DNA from: Apostichopus japonicus | Lineage: Eukaryota; Echinodermata; Holothuroidea; Aspidochirotida; Stichopodidae | NCBI RefSeq assembly: GCF_037975245.1 | Contig: NC_092569.1 | Location: 28,371,668-28,435,667, forward strand | Direction: 5' to 3' | Length of the DNA: 64,000 nt | The notes under the pieces: generated by a model | Seen by the model: the letters and a program-made list of their open reading frames with translations, nothing else | Told to the model about the DNA's origin: nothing | Database searches by the model: none | In this document: piece by piece, positions 34,201-49,200 of the stretch | How positions within the stretch are numbered: position 1 is the first letter of the stretch | Layout: each line of letters starts with the position of its first letter | Made by a program: the position numbers and the translations under genes

Positions 34201-37200
34201 GGACTAGGTGAAGGGGAGGGGGACTAGGTGAAGGTGTGGGGGCTGGGTGGGGGACTGGGTGAAGGGGGACTGGGTGGAGGGGGACTGGGTGGAGGGGGAC
34301 TGGGTCAAGGGGACTGGGTGAAGGGACTGGGTGAAGGGGGACTGGGTGAAGGGGAACTGGGTGAAGGGGAGGGGATGGGTGGGGGACTGGGTGAAGGGGG
34401 ACTGGGTGAAGGGGTACTGGGTGACGGGAGACTATGCAAAAGGGGGAGGGAATTTGTTATGGCACAGATTATTACTCGAGAACAGGGAGCTGCAATTCAA
34501 TAACTTCTGTCCATATTCCAATGTGGAATTTATAACAAACCTGACACTTGGTGAGGCAATCTCATTGTGATGGCTTTCAGTGTGCCAGTATTAACCAAAT
34601 GGTACTGATGAAATGCTCATGTCATGGGTTCCCTGGCCTGTGGCTGCTGCCCTAGGGCTAGATCTGGACCACAAATAACAAATGGCCCACATTTGGCATA
34701 CAATCTTTTCTTACTTTTAAGGGAGAACTTTTTAATTCCACATTACCTGTTAAAAAAAAGAAATAACCAAAGCCACTAGTTGGTTGTGTTACTATAGCAA
34801 CTAGAATGATATTGAAAATAAAATATTGTACATAAAACAAGACTTACTGCTGATGTGAGGTCTGCAGTATGGCTGAGAGGGGAGACAATTACGACTTTAG
34901 ATTCCTTTGGTTTCACGCTTCTTGATCGCTTTGAGGACTTGGAAGCACAAGACAAGTCAGGTGTGAAGTCAATGTCATGTTGAAGTCCAGTTGCTGAAAT
35001 CTTAAAAAAAAAAAAAAAAAAAAAATTGTTGAAAACAGTTATGGTTTATTCAAACTTGAGTTGAAATTTCAGAAACCTTACTTTATGTAGAAAATGCTTT
35101 CTTTTAATGTCTATGTGGATGACATATATATTTACAATAGAACCCAAACCATAGAGTCACACAGATGATCTATTTGAATATTAGTGAGACATTAACACAT
35201 GGTTGATGATATGCACAGTATCTTGTTTCTTCTAGACCATTGTTATAAAATGTTTACATAACTATGTCTTATTGTTTTTCTTGATCAAAAAATAGTAGAC
35301 ACCAAGTCTACATACAGACTACTAGGTTATTTCTTCAGATGTAACACATAACTCACTTGACCATTGCATCTAGGTAAGTTAACCATTACACCAAATTACC
35401 ATGGCTCAGAACATTAGGTCAGTTCTTCAGATGAACCACATGACTAACTTAACCATTGCATCTAGGTAAGGTAACCAATACTCCAAGTTACCATGGCTCA
35501 TCAACTAAAGTGACTGGACTATATCGTCTAATACACAGACTATAAGGTCAGTTCTTCAGATGTACCACATGACTAGCTTAACCATCGCATCTAGGTAAGG
35601 TAACCATTACTCCAAGTTACCATGGCTCATCAACTAAAGTGACTGGACTATATCGTCTAATACACAGACTATAAGGTCAGTTCTTCAGATGTACCACATG
35701 ACTAACTTAACCATTGCATCTAGGTAAGGTAACCATTACTCCAAGTTACCATGGCTCATCAATTAAAGTGACTGGACTATATAGTCTAATACACAGACTA
35801 TAAGGTCAGTTCTTCAGATGTACCACATGACTAACTTAACCATTGTATCTAGGTAAGGTAACCATTACTCCAAGTTACCATGGCTCATCAACTAAAGTGA
35901 CTGGACTATTAAGCCTAATACACAGACTATAAGGTCAGTTCTTCAGATGTACCACATGACTAACTTAACCATTGTATCTAGGTAAGGTAACCATTACTCC
36001 AAGTTACCATGGCACATCAATTAAAGTGACTGGACTATATAGTCTAATACAAAGACTATAAGGTCAGTTCTTCAGATGTACCACATGACTAACTTAACCA
36101 TTGTATCTAGGTAAGGTAACCATTACTCCAAGTTACCATGGCTCATCAATTAAAGTGACTGGACTATATAGTCTAATACACAGACTATAAGGTCAGTTCT
36201 TCAGATGTACCACATGACTAACTTAACCATTGTATCTAGGTAAGGTAACCATTACTCCAAGTTACCATGGCTCATCAATTAAAGTGACTGGACTATATAG
36301 TCTAATACACAGACTATAAGGTCAGTTCTTCAGATGTACCACATGACTAACTTAACCATTGTATCTAGGTAAGGTAACCATTACTCCAAGTTACCATGGC
36401 TCATCAACTAAAGTGACTGGACTATTAAGCCTAATACACAGACTATAAGGTCAGTTCTTCAGATGTACCACATGACTAACTTAACCATTGTATCTAGGTA
36501 AGGTAACCATTACTCCAAGTCACCATGGCTCATCAACTAAAGTGACTGGACTATATAGTCAAATACACAGACTATTAGGTCAGTTCTTCAGATGTAACAT
36601 ATAACTCAATCAGGAAAACAACACTTTCATGGCCTCGAACCACCTTTTACAAGCTTAAATCAAGGTCAAATGGGCTTGAATGTCATCCAATGATGAGAGC
36701 ACTCTGTTTTATATGCAGTTAAACAAGTTTTGATTCAGTTATCAGAATTTATAACAGAACGGATTAACATAAACATTAAAGGCATATATACCCTGAGGAG
36801 CTGACATCATCATCAATTTAGCCTTTAAGGTGCATTAATATATCTTGAAAACTAGAATACCAGCAATAGAAACACTACTATATAGCATTACATACCTTCT
36901 GTATTAGGAACTACTGTAGCACTACATACCTTCTGTATTAGTAACTCTGGCTTTCCTAAAACTTGATCTCCCGAGCCTTGAAAGTAGTAGAGATTTTGAT
37001 ATTCTCTGTCATCTTCTCCAATAGAATCCTTCTTTCTTCGCTTCTTAGGTGCAAGGAGCTATCAGTGAGTGATATTCAATAACAGGACATATTAATAACT
37101 ACTGGAACAGTTAACACAGCCCAGACAGGACCATACCAGAGCACACCTTCCTGTTTAATCTTTAGTCTATGCATAAATGAACGAAGGTCTGGAATACACA

Positions 37201-40200
37201 ATGGCTACTGGAACAATTAAAATACCTTAGATGGGACCATACCAGAGCACACCTTCCTGTTTAACCATTAGTCTATGCATAAATGAACGAAGGTCTGGAA
37301 TACACAGTGGCTACTGGAACAGTTAAAATACCTTAGATGGGACCATACCAGAGCACACCTTCCTGTTTAGTCATTAGTCTATGCATAAATGAACGAAGGT
37401 CTGGAATACAGAGTGGCTACTGGAACAGTAAAAATACCTTAGATAGGACCATACCAGAGCACACCTTCCTGTTTAACCATTAGTCTATGCATAAATGAAC
37501 GAAGGTCTGGAATACACAGTGGCTACTGGAACAGTTAAAATACCTTAATGGGACCATACCAGAGCACACCTTCCTGTTTAGTCATTAGTCTATGCATAAA
37601 TGAACGAAGGTCTGGAACACACAGTGGCTACTAGAACAGTTAAAATACCTTAGATGGGACCATACCAGAGCACACCTTCCTGTTTAATCTTTAGTCTATG
37701 CATAAATGAACGGAGGTCTGGAACACACAGTGGCTACTGGAACAGTTAAAATACCTTAGATGGGACCATACCAGAGCACACCTTCCTGTTTAATCTTTAC
37801 TCTATGCATAAATGAACGGAGGTCTGTAATACACAGTGGCTACTGGAACAATTAAAATACCTTAGATGGGACCATACCAGAGCACACCATCCTGTTTAAT
37901 CTTTAGTCTATGTCTAAATGAACGAAGGTCTGGAATACACAGTGGCTACTGGAACAGTTAAAATATCTTAGATGGGACCATACCAGAGCACACCATCCTG
38001 TTTAATCTGTAGTCTATGCATAAATGAACGAAGGTCTGGAATACACAGTGGCTACTGGACCAGTTAAAATATCTTAGATGGGACTTCACTTCAGAACATG
38101 ATTTAGTAAAAAAAAAACTAAAAAAAATCTTCAATGGACATTAGCAGATATTCATAATAAAATCAATCTTCCCCTTATGTCTCTCTACAAATTACGTACA
38201 TGTACTCTTGCAGTTTGTATTTGGTGGTACCATTACTCTTACCTTTGGAACCCATGATTGGTTGGTACCATTATTCAGCATGACAAATCTCTTTTCCATC
38301 ACTGTATTACTCAACAACACCATTAAATTACACATCATGAACCAGAAGCCTTAGTGTTACATACTTAGGGTTACTGTACATACAGGGCCTAAAGTGTTAC
38401 ATACTTAGGGTTACATACAGGGCCTTAGGGTCACATACAGGGCCTTAGGGTTACATACAGGGCCTTAGGGTTACATACAGGGCCTAAGTGTTACATAGTT
38501 AGGGTTAAATACTAAGGGTTACATACTTAGGGTAACATACAGGGCCTTAGGGTTACATAATTAGGGTTACATATAGGGCTTAGGGTTGCATACTTAGGGT
38601 AACATACAGGGCCTTAGGGTTGCATACTTAGGGTTACATACAGGGTCTTAGGGTTGCATAGTTAGGGTAACATACAGGGCCTTAGGGTTGCATACTTAGG
38701 GTTGCATACTAAGGGTTACATACAGGGCCTTAGGGTTACATAGTTAGGGTAACATACAGGGCCTAAGTGTTACATACTTAGGGTTACATACAGGGCCTTA
38801 GGGTCACATACAGGGCCTAAGGGTCACATACAGGGCCTTAGGGTTACATACAGGGCCTTAGGGTTACATACAGGGCCTAAGTGTTACATAGTTAGGGTGA
38901 TACTAAGGGTTACATACTTAGGGTTACATACTTAGGGTAACATACAGGGCCTTAGGGTTACATAATTAGGGTTACATATAGGGCTTAGGGTTGCATACTT
39001 AGGGTAACATACAGGGCCTTAGGGTTGCATACTTAGGGTTACATACAGGGTCTTAGGGTTACATAGTTAGGGTAACATACAGGGCCTTGGGGTTACATAC
39101 TTAGGGCTACATACAGGGCCTTATGGTTAAATACTTAGGGTAACATACAGGGCCTTAGGGTTGCATACTTAGGGTTACATACAGGGCCTTAGGGTTGCAT
39201 ACTTAGGGCTACATACAGGGCCTTAGGGTTAAATACTTAGGGTTACATACAGGGCCTAAGGGCATCATTAGGGTTACATACAGGGCCTTAGGGTTGCATC
39301 CTTAGGGCTACATACAGGGCCTTAGGGTTACATCATTAGGGTTACATACAGGGCCTTAGGGTTGCATCCTTAGGGCTACATACAGGGCCTTAGGATTACA
39401 TAGTTAGGGCTACAGGGCCTTAGGGTTACATACTCAGAGTTACATACAGGGCCTTAGGGTTGCATACAGGGCTATAGGGTTACATAGTTAGGGTAACATA
39501 CAGGCCTTAAGGTAACATACAGGGCCTTAGGGTTGGATACCTCAGTAGTGAGCTCGTCAGCAGGCCTCTTCCTCTTATCCTTCTTGTGACTGATCTTCTT
39601 GGTGCTCTTAAAAACACCTTCGTTGTGTCTCTCCTTGGTCCATCTTCGTCTCTCTACCTTTGAGTATGTCGATACTCTTACTTTACTCTTCTCCACTAAC
39701 CAGCTTTTCTCGCTCTGTCTGTCAGACATACAGGAGCTCCGTCTTTGTGACTGGAAGGAGAGGCAGTCTTCATCATCATCATCCAACTATTAAAAGTAAT
39801 GAGTGACTAAACTTACCACATTTGTGCAGTATCATGCCATATTAATGCTGGTCTGTTGTTTGCGACTTGTAAAAGACTAGAGGTAGATCCAGGATTTCAA
39901 AAGCATGGAATTGTGGCAGTGGGAGGGGGCGGGGGGAGGGTTTTGAAAATAACCTCCTTTAAGAGGGGTGAGGGAATTCTATCACAGAATTTTTTTTATA
40001 TGTGAAATGGTGTTTTCTGAGGCATGTTTGGACTATAAATTAGGCCTATAATTAGGTCTAAAAGCAATATTATGCTGATACTGTAACTCCTTTTGCTTTA
40101 GTGTGGGGTTGAAAAAGAGGGAGGGAGGGGGTGGGGGCACATCCCACTGGATTAGTCCCTGATGACAGTGAATATCTGTCCAAATTCCTATACAGAAAGT

Positions 40201-43200
40201 AGGCTAAATTGAAATGCATCTATGCAGAGAAGGTTAATTTGGATGCATCCAACATGAAAGCATTGTATAAAAGGCTAGGGAAAAATGTCAGTGTTTTTCT
40301 GAGAACAATGTTAATGAATACCATCTACATATAAAGGCTTGGTTCTATTATATTAAATACTTGACAATCATTGATATTAGAGTTCTGTTACAATGTCTGA
40401 TTGACTTAGAGATTTCAAATGATCTGACCGATCAAGTAAAGGATAAATTGAACATGATATTAAAAACAATTAATATCAATGTTACCTGGATATCTAGGGG
40501 CTCTAAAGAGGTTTCCTCGAACGACGGATGCACATCATGATCATCATCAGAGTATGATCTGGGGAAGATGATATCGGAAGAACGTGAATATAAAATAATA
40601 TTTTCCCTTGTGGATGGGATCAAATTCATTTTCTGCTACCTCCTTATTAGTCAACAAGGGACCTGTACCAATGAATATATTTTTATAAAGAAGTTTTTTT
40701 TCTTCCTACAGGATTTCTAGTAAATTCACAGAATAGCATCATGTTCCTTTATCAGTAAATTGCCTTTCTATTGCCCAACAATATCCACACTACAACTTTC
40801 AACTAATGTCCCAGGGTTTGCTTCATTTATCTTGTACTGTACGAGCAATTTCTCTGTCTACACTTAATTATTACTGTTGTATCCTTGCATTAGTATGTTG
40901 TGCCCTCTAGTACCCTCCACACATCCCTCCAGGAACTAACAATCGATGTCTATTAATTATAAGGCAAGCACCCAATCACAACATTTCCTTGCATAGTTCT
41001 GCACCGTCGTATGGCATGAAGAAAAGATGCAATTGTTGGAGCAGAGATTCAGTAACAACCACTTACGTATCCTGGTCCGTGTAATCAACTTTGGGCAATC
41101 GTCTCTTGGAACGATTCTTCGCAATGCCTGCATCACCCGACTGGTGGAGTATGTTCTGTAAAGCGTCAAAAAATCATAATAAAAGTAATATGAAGTAACA
41201 AATTTGGATGAAGTAAATACAACCTATGAAGAGTCTCAATGTGTTATGTGTTTGTTCACATTGTATCAGCTTCTACTGATAGGTTCAGATATTTGATTTT
41301 ATAATCGACAAGAAAACTAGCCCAATGGTATACATGCATAAATACATGAGAGAAGAGGAAGACAAGCAAGGCTTTCACCGGCAGTCCTCCTTTATCAAGG
41401 CACATATTACCAGTCTAATATTACAGAAACTAAAAGGAACATTTCAACAGATATAAAGAGTTAACACGGATCTAACATCTCAACCCAAGAAAATGAACAA
41501 GAAAAGAATAAATTCCAGGGAACAAGTTATCTGGTATCGTTACAAAATGCTAGATGGCTACATTTAAAAAAAAAATGAAAGGATTCATGGAATGATATTT
41601 ATGCTTATACTCTTTGTGTCATAGCTATTTTGAGATAACCAAAATGAAAACATCTTGCAATATGCATACAGAATTGAAGCATTTAATTATTCCCTGATTT
41701 CCCTGATTCCCTGTAACTTTCGTCTCTGAGTTGTTCCTAAATATTGGTTTTCATATTTGAGTGTGCATTTGATCCCAGTTATACTGATTGCATTTGCTTT
41801 TAATTTAACCAAGATAAACTCATAGCACTTGGTCAAGATTAAAACTAAATGCACTTGATCCCATTTATACCTTAATGTACACTTGCTCCCCCATTGATCC
41901 CAATTATGCATATTGCACTTGATCCCAATAATGTTGATTGCACTTAGAGCTTGATTATGCTGATGACACTTGCTTTCATATGAATCCAATAACAATCTGA
42001 CCGCACTTGCTCCCTACATTCTACAAAAATAAAAAAAACCTCACTGATCCCAGATATACTGATAATGTAATTTAAAACTTAATCAAATAACCTTATAAAC
42101 TTGAATAATAATTATATAGTTAACATTTTGGTTCCTATATGGAGATCTTCTAACACTACACATAATTGCACATTTATGTTTTGCATTCACTACTGACCTG
42201 ACACAACCTGCTGAAGGACTGAACAGACGTTTCTCTTCTGGTATCATCTTCAAATTCCAGGTTCAGATCGCTTGAACCTTCATCCTCCTCTTCTCCATCT
42301 TCTATCTCCGATCCGTATCTGTCACAGTCTTCCTTCGATAAAGCCTTCCCTTTCAATTTCTCCGACTCTGAGACGGTTTTGTCCTGTTCCCTCAATCCGG
42401 ACATTCTTCTTTTGCGGGAAACCTGAAGCTCTTTACCCAAAGCTTGCAGTTCCTCCTCTAATTCTTCAATCGTGCCTCCATGCACAGAGGAAGACTTTTC
42501 TGATGTTGTTTCTCTTTCACCCTCTCTGTATCTTGTCTCCATCGATGACAGCATCCTCCCAAATAACTGCTCCTCCACTGCACCCTCTGTGGGTTCCCCA
42601 TCTTCATCTTGAGTCTCCTGCAAACCACTTTCCATCAGAACATGATTTCCTCCTTTGTCTCTGGTGTATAGCATGGTCTCTCCTCTTCCTGCCTTCTCAA
42701 GGCTCACCAGCTTTCCAGCCATCTCCTTACTAGCACCTACCATGAACTGGTTGAGTGAACTGACAACCCTGTGCAGTTCATCATCTTGGAAGTCGTCCTC
42801 AAAGTGGGGAACGTCCCTCATCACCTCAATTTCCGGTAGCAGCAGCATCTCTCTCGAAGCAAAACTGACATCCACATCTTTGTCATCTCTAGGAGAAATT
42901 TTGCTCAGAGACTTTTCTGTTTTTCTGGTATCCCTTCCATCTCCTCCTGCTTGCATCCTTGCTGCCTCTTCCTCCCTGACTCCACCAGGATCCTCTCCCT
43001 GTCCATCTGCGGGTAGGACTTCATCACTAACACCTATAGGACTCCCACGGCTTACATTAACATCAGATTCACCACTCATTTGTTTCTCCACCTCCTCCTC
43101 TTCCGTATTCTGCCTCTCAACCTCTCCTCCTAGTTCACCTTTATTGTTTACATTTTGGTTACTATTCTCCTCACTATTCTTATTATTTCTCATATTCTCC

Positions 43201-46200
43201 TTCACCTTACAACTCCTTCCAGCAGTCACACCTAGGGAATCCCCCTCACCATCAGCACCTCTTCCATAGACTGATTTGGCTGCTTTCGTGCTGGTCAGAA
43301 ATTTACTTGGAAAGGACATGAATGACTTTTTCCTTAAAAATGCATTTCTGTCGGGTACGTTCAGGTTTGGCTTGGTGATTCGTTTCTTTTTCTGCTTTTT
43401 CACTCTCTCAGCACTTTTAACCTTTTTATCAGAACTCTCCCTGAGGTCACTGAAGAGGTAGGGATCTCCAGACTCAATGCTCGGAGACAAGGCTGGAAGA
43501 GACTGGCTGAGAAACTCTCTCGTCTGATGTAGAGTGGAACTCTCGGAGCCTGTGTCATCCTCTTTGGTTTTACGATGCTTTGATGTCAAACTCTTTGAAG
43601 TTCTTGTACGAGGTTTACCTGTTAGAAGAAACAGATATACCCATAACTTTACAAATATTAGAGTGCATTTTTGTTGCAACTGAATGCAAAACATGTAGTA
43701 TTCACAGAAAGTTAGATGTCGGGCTACACATTTGCAACAAATGATGACAATGGTTTATATGATCGAATTCTACCAAAACTGTAGGCATGTTTACAAATAT
43801 AAAACTCCTTTCTTAGAGCCTTACAGCTGAAGTTGCTCATTCTTTACAGCAGGGCTAAAATCTACAGCAAAGGGTTTCACGCACCTCATTGTTAATGAAG
43901 GAAAGGCATTTTTTTTTGTAGTACCTATCACTACTGAGGATATGAGAGGTAGGTCACTAGGTCAGATTATTGGTTTGTACATGTTTACAATGGGATGATG
44001 GATTTTATAAAATGTACTATATAATATTATATGAAATATAGATTATATCAAATGAATTATATTACTATATGAAATATAGATTATATCAAATGAATTATAT
44101 TATTATATGAAATATAGATTAAAGAAAATATAACATAATATTATATTATATAAAATATAGATTATACAAAATAAAAATATAATAGTATATAAAATGTATA
44201 AAATATAGATTATAAATAATATATTATATAATATTATACAAAATATAGATTATATATAATATATTATATAATATTATACAAAATATAGATTATATATAAT
44301 ATATTTTATAATATTATACAAAATATAGATTATATTCACACTAATTAATCCAGCCACTTTTTAGTTGATTTGTCTGATGTGTTCAAGTGGTGAAATGTCA
44401 AGACTTAAATGTGTTGTAGAAACACAACCAGGATTGACAGCATTGTTTTCCAATGGTTTACAACCACGGTGGTCAAACTTTTAATTGGTGACGCGGGACT
44501 TCCACCTTCATCATCTTTGTGACACTTCTACCGTAGCGGATGTTGTGACCTGAGAAAGGGGTCATTGGTGAGGAGGGGCCCTTTTCCCTTTAAGAAAACT
44601 TTCATATGAGTAAGGGTGCTTAGTTATGGAATGATGTAAGGCCTATATTTTGCTTTATTTTTACTTTTGAAGTAACTAATGTGAAAGCTCTTTTTCACAT
44701 TTTTGGCAAACCTAAAAAAGGGGCTCAACACCCAGTTTGACTACTAGGGGTCATCAACACATCATAATTAATGTTATGACTAAGGTCCCCCTTTAACATT
44801 ATTAAGTCATGTAATATAGTATGCAACTGAACATAGCAAGTCCCAGGGAAAGAATGACCAGACCAAGGCACCGGATCTAGCCAGATAGAGCTGGCTAGAC
44901 CAGCTGCCCTTGGCAGGCTACGGTATAGTTGGTGGTAGTTTTATGTTGTGAGTTGAGAAGTAATTTGTCCAGAAGGTAAGGAGTTCCCGATGTAAGTTTC
45001 CCAGTTCTTTATCACGGATGTGCTGACCAACTTGACCTTTACTCTAAGTTGTCTAATGTCACAAGTTTAGCAGGCTGACCACACCGAGGAATATACACAC
45101 ATCTCAAAATGTTGATTGAGCATGATTGTTTGACAACCTGCGTGTCTTTATTCAAAATCTATTCACAAAATAAAGTCAGAGCAAGCTTTTTAATTCTTTC
45201 AAATCTATATTTAGGTTTCCCAAGTTCCTATTTGCTGATCTACTGATCTACTGACCTACTTTACCTTTCCTCTTTCTGCTCCGTCGTGGCCTCTGCTTTG
45301 CTTTTCTTTTCTCCTCTGGTTCAGAGCTTGTACTTTCTGTCACCTTTTCAAGAATGTCACTCAAGTCTGGACTGGCAGATTTCCTTCTAAAAAACGGAAA
45401 GAGAGTAAAGAACTTAATTAAAGTAATTCCACACTGTTTACTAGTACAGCCAAATAGTTGAAGGACACACTAACTTGGAATGAGACATCACTTTTGAATG
45501 AAATAGTAACTTTGAACGAGAGATAACTTCAAATGAGACATAACTTTTAAAGGGACAATAACTTTTAAAGAGACAATAACTTTTAAGGAGAGACAATAAC
45601 TTTGAATGAGACATCACTTTTAAAAAGACAGTAACTTTGAACAAGACATAACTTCAAACGAGACATCACTTTTAAAGGGACAATAAGTTTGAATGAGACA
45701 ATAACTTTAAATGAGACAATAGCTCTGAATGAGACAATAACTTTGAATGAGACATCACTTTGAAGGAGACAATAACTTCAAATGAGACATCACTTTGAAG
45801 GAGACAATAACTTTGAATGAGACATCACTTTGTATGAGACATCACTTTTAAAGAGATATCACTTTGTATGAGACATCACTTTTAAAGAGATATCACTTTT
45901 AAAAAGACAATAACTTTGTATGAGACATCACTTTGAAAGAGACATCACTTTGAAAGACACATCACCTCGAATGAGACATCAACAAATCAGGGTTGGCATT
46001 TTCCCAGGAAAAAACCTGTTTTTCCCACTAAGCGGTAAAAACCAGGTAAAAACCGGGAAAAACTGGTAAATACCGGTAAAAACCGCCTCCGTCTCGAAAA
46101 CTAGAATTAATTGTCCGTAAAATGCAGGGTCATCAGTAGGCACGATATTGTTTCATGACAGGCATATTTGATTGAATATGGGAGTTTCTTAGCTTCATTT

Positions 46201-49200
46201 TGAGCTATTTTATCACATTCTTATTCTACTTTTTGTGGAAAAAAAGAGTATTTTTTGTATTGCACATGCATAGTTATTCTGTCACGATCTCTTTAGCAGT
46301 ATGCATTGCCTATTGCCCAAACCATTATAGGTCTACACTGGGACATTCACCCCTCCTAAATTCTTCAGGCCTAGTATGTGGCATGAACAGCGGAGGATAG
46401 AACGAAGTGGCGAACCATGGCATCCAAAGCCTCAAAGGGAAGGAACCATATAATAATATAATATTATGTGCTCAGACAGTTCATTCCATTAATACTATAG
46501 GCAACAGTCTATTGAGGTGAACTTCAATCCAGGGGGCTCAATAGAAACTGCTTTGAAACTTTGTAAGGCACATGGGCCCAATTAAAGTATTAAACGCACA
46601 ATGGCCCTATGGAGCCATTCACACAACCCAACTGTTTACCTTGATGCAAACATGGTCCAATTATTATACAACTTCATGCATGAGTGATTAAACACTTTGA
46701 GGTTGACAGGTGAGGTGATACTGGGCACTTCCTGTGTATAGGCTAACTGAAGAGGTAGGAGTATCAACAACACAAGTAACTGTTCCAATTGTTACTTATT
46801 CTCAAATTAGTTGATGTCACAACAGTCACTTAGTACAGTGCCTATAAGCAATATAAGCATAGTACAGTGCCTAGTGCGAAGTGTGAACAGAGTACAATTT
46901 ATTGCAGACATGAAGTGATGGTTCTTGGATGTGAATCATCATTTGGATCTGAGCAGACTAATGTGGCATGTATAATATGACGAACCATAGCCCTAGGAGG
47001 CACCAACAGTTTGATATGAGTCCATTCTCTAGATAATGGAATTATGCATCTCTATAGGAAAATAAAGTTGGTTGATTTGAGCATCCAATATATTATTTAT
47101 TTGAATTATTTATAATAGTCTAATCGGTAAACTCACAAGTTATAGATCATAGCTGTTCTTTGGATGTAACCCAACCCCCTACCATAAGATGCCATTTTCT
47201 TGTAGATTCTATGCTCCTCCACAAGTTCCACATGAGTTTTTAGGAATTATATATAATTTGAGGTTTTTCCCGGTTTTTCCCAGTTTTTCCCACTTATAGG
47301 TGGGAAAAACCTCCTGGTAAAAACCGGTAAAAAACTTGTTTTTACCGGGGCGGTTTTTACCGCCCGGTAAAAACCGGCCAACCCTGCAACAAATACTGAG
47401 AAGATAAAACATATAATGGCTCTGAATGAGACAAAAACTTTGAATGAGACATGACTTTGTATGACACATCACCTCGAATGAGACATCAACAAACACTGAC
47501 AAGATGAAAAATATAATGGCTGACCAAAAACACAAAACAGCAATCACGCATACCAAAAACAAAGCATGGAGAAAGTTACTACTAATGCACTTCCTGGAGA
47601 AGCACATGAAGGGTGTCTACTTCATTTATAAAGTACCAAATTGTCTAAATTTCCTTCAAAGGTCAGTTAGGAACACCTCTAATCGTAGATAAAACAAACA
47701 CATTTGATTAATTCACCTCTCATCATATTTAGGTGCCGCACAGTAATCGTCAGGTACAAAGTCCTCCATACTATCCTGGGATGGGTATGTACTGGGAACG
47801 ATCATCCCTGACAATAGAAAACAATCAAATTGAAAAAGAGAAAATGATAATTAATTACATGCTAATAGTAATGTTAATTGTCATATCATTTCTTAAGGGA
47901 GAAAGACAATCTGTTAATCAACTGAAAATTCATTTCCTAACTAGATGTTCAGAAACCTCTTACATGCAAAGTGACACCAGGAAAATAACTAAATGGTGAG
48001 AAACCAATTATTTAGCGGTAGTATATTACTTGATAGTTCACCCCCACCCCCCCCCCCCCCCACCACCCTCCCCATCTCCGTCTACATCTACTAAACCTTT
48101 AAGTAAATCAATTCTGAGTAATAGGTGACTCAACAGTTTGTTAAGTTTACCATACAAATTCAACATCACCAACACTCATAAGGCCATCTAGCCTATCCTG
48201 ACCACAGACATAAGATTCCATTTTATCAGACAAAAGAAAAGAAATCAACATTCTCTCAATGGATAATGCCGATATATTTAACTAAAAACACCATTCCAAT
48301 TATTGCCTACCAGGTCAGACACTTTAAACCAGTGATTCAAATGGATACATTCCCCAAAGGGCATAGAGAAATTTAGAAGATTCTAGAGAAGGCACAAAGC
48401 AGCATGGCCCACCCCTGCACCATAATAGGTTGCATTTACCCTGTGACTTGTGTCATACGACCTAGAAATATAAAGAACGCAACAGCTTATAGTATTGTTA
48501 AGTACTGTACATTGAAATAATGTATTGTCTAACCTTCATCTGGATCTTCGAGGAGTCTGCTCTCTTCGGAATAAAGCTGGAATTTACCTCTCTGCGATCT
48601 CCTCTTCCTGCGGGGGCTGAGTGCGTTGAGATTCTCCAAGGCCTCCAGGCGTGGACTTCGTCTTTTTCTGCCCCCGGTCGGCCTGGGCCTCGTGAGTTTG
48701 TTCTTTTTTGGTTGGCTTTTCTCACTCTCACTAGCCTGGCTGTCAAATCTATTTTGATTGATGGATTTATTCTCACAAATATCTGCAGTGTCCTCTTGGG
48801 TTTCATTTATCACAACTTGGGACCCTTGGCTTTCGGGAATGACTTGGGTAGTCGACAATTTCTGGACTTTATCCGGCTTCCGACCTGTGGTATCATTTCC
48901 TGAAGCCGTTAAGCCGTCTCTGGGAATGGAAGATTTGCGTAGGCCCTCACAGGAAGTTGCTTCTGTGTGATTAGTTGCAGTCGCAACTGAAGAACTTGTT
49001 TTTTCGTTTCCATGAAGCTCCTCGTTAGCTTGTGTTACACAGGTTTGCTCACCTCTATCCTCTCCCATGATTTCATCACCGCAATGGACGACAGCATCAC
49101 CCCGAACGTCACCATCTGATTTCCGCTGTGGGGTACCATCATCTTTGGTACCTCCCTCAGCAGCGTCTTTACCACCGGATTTATCATCTAATCTCTTTGG

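Noticed and set aside
38380-39535. True chromosome end (telomere)
   Set aside because: TTAGGG units are interspersed with other sequence and SYCP2 exons continue on both sides.
42272-43269. 153- and 204-codon plus-strand open frames
   Set aside because: Shadows of the large SYCP2 exon on the minus strand, which has phase-consistent splice sites.
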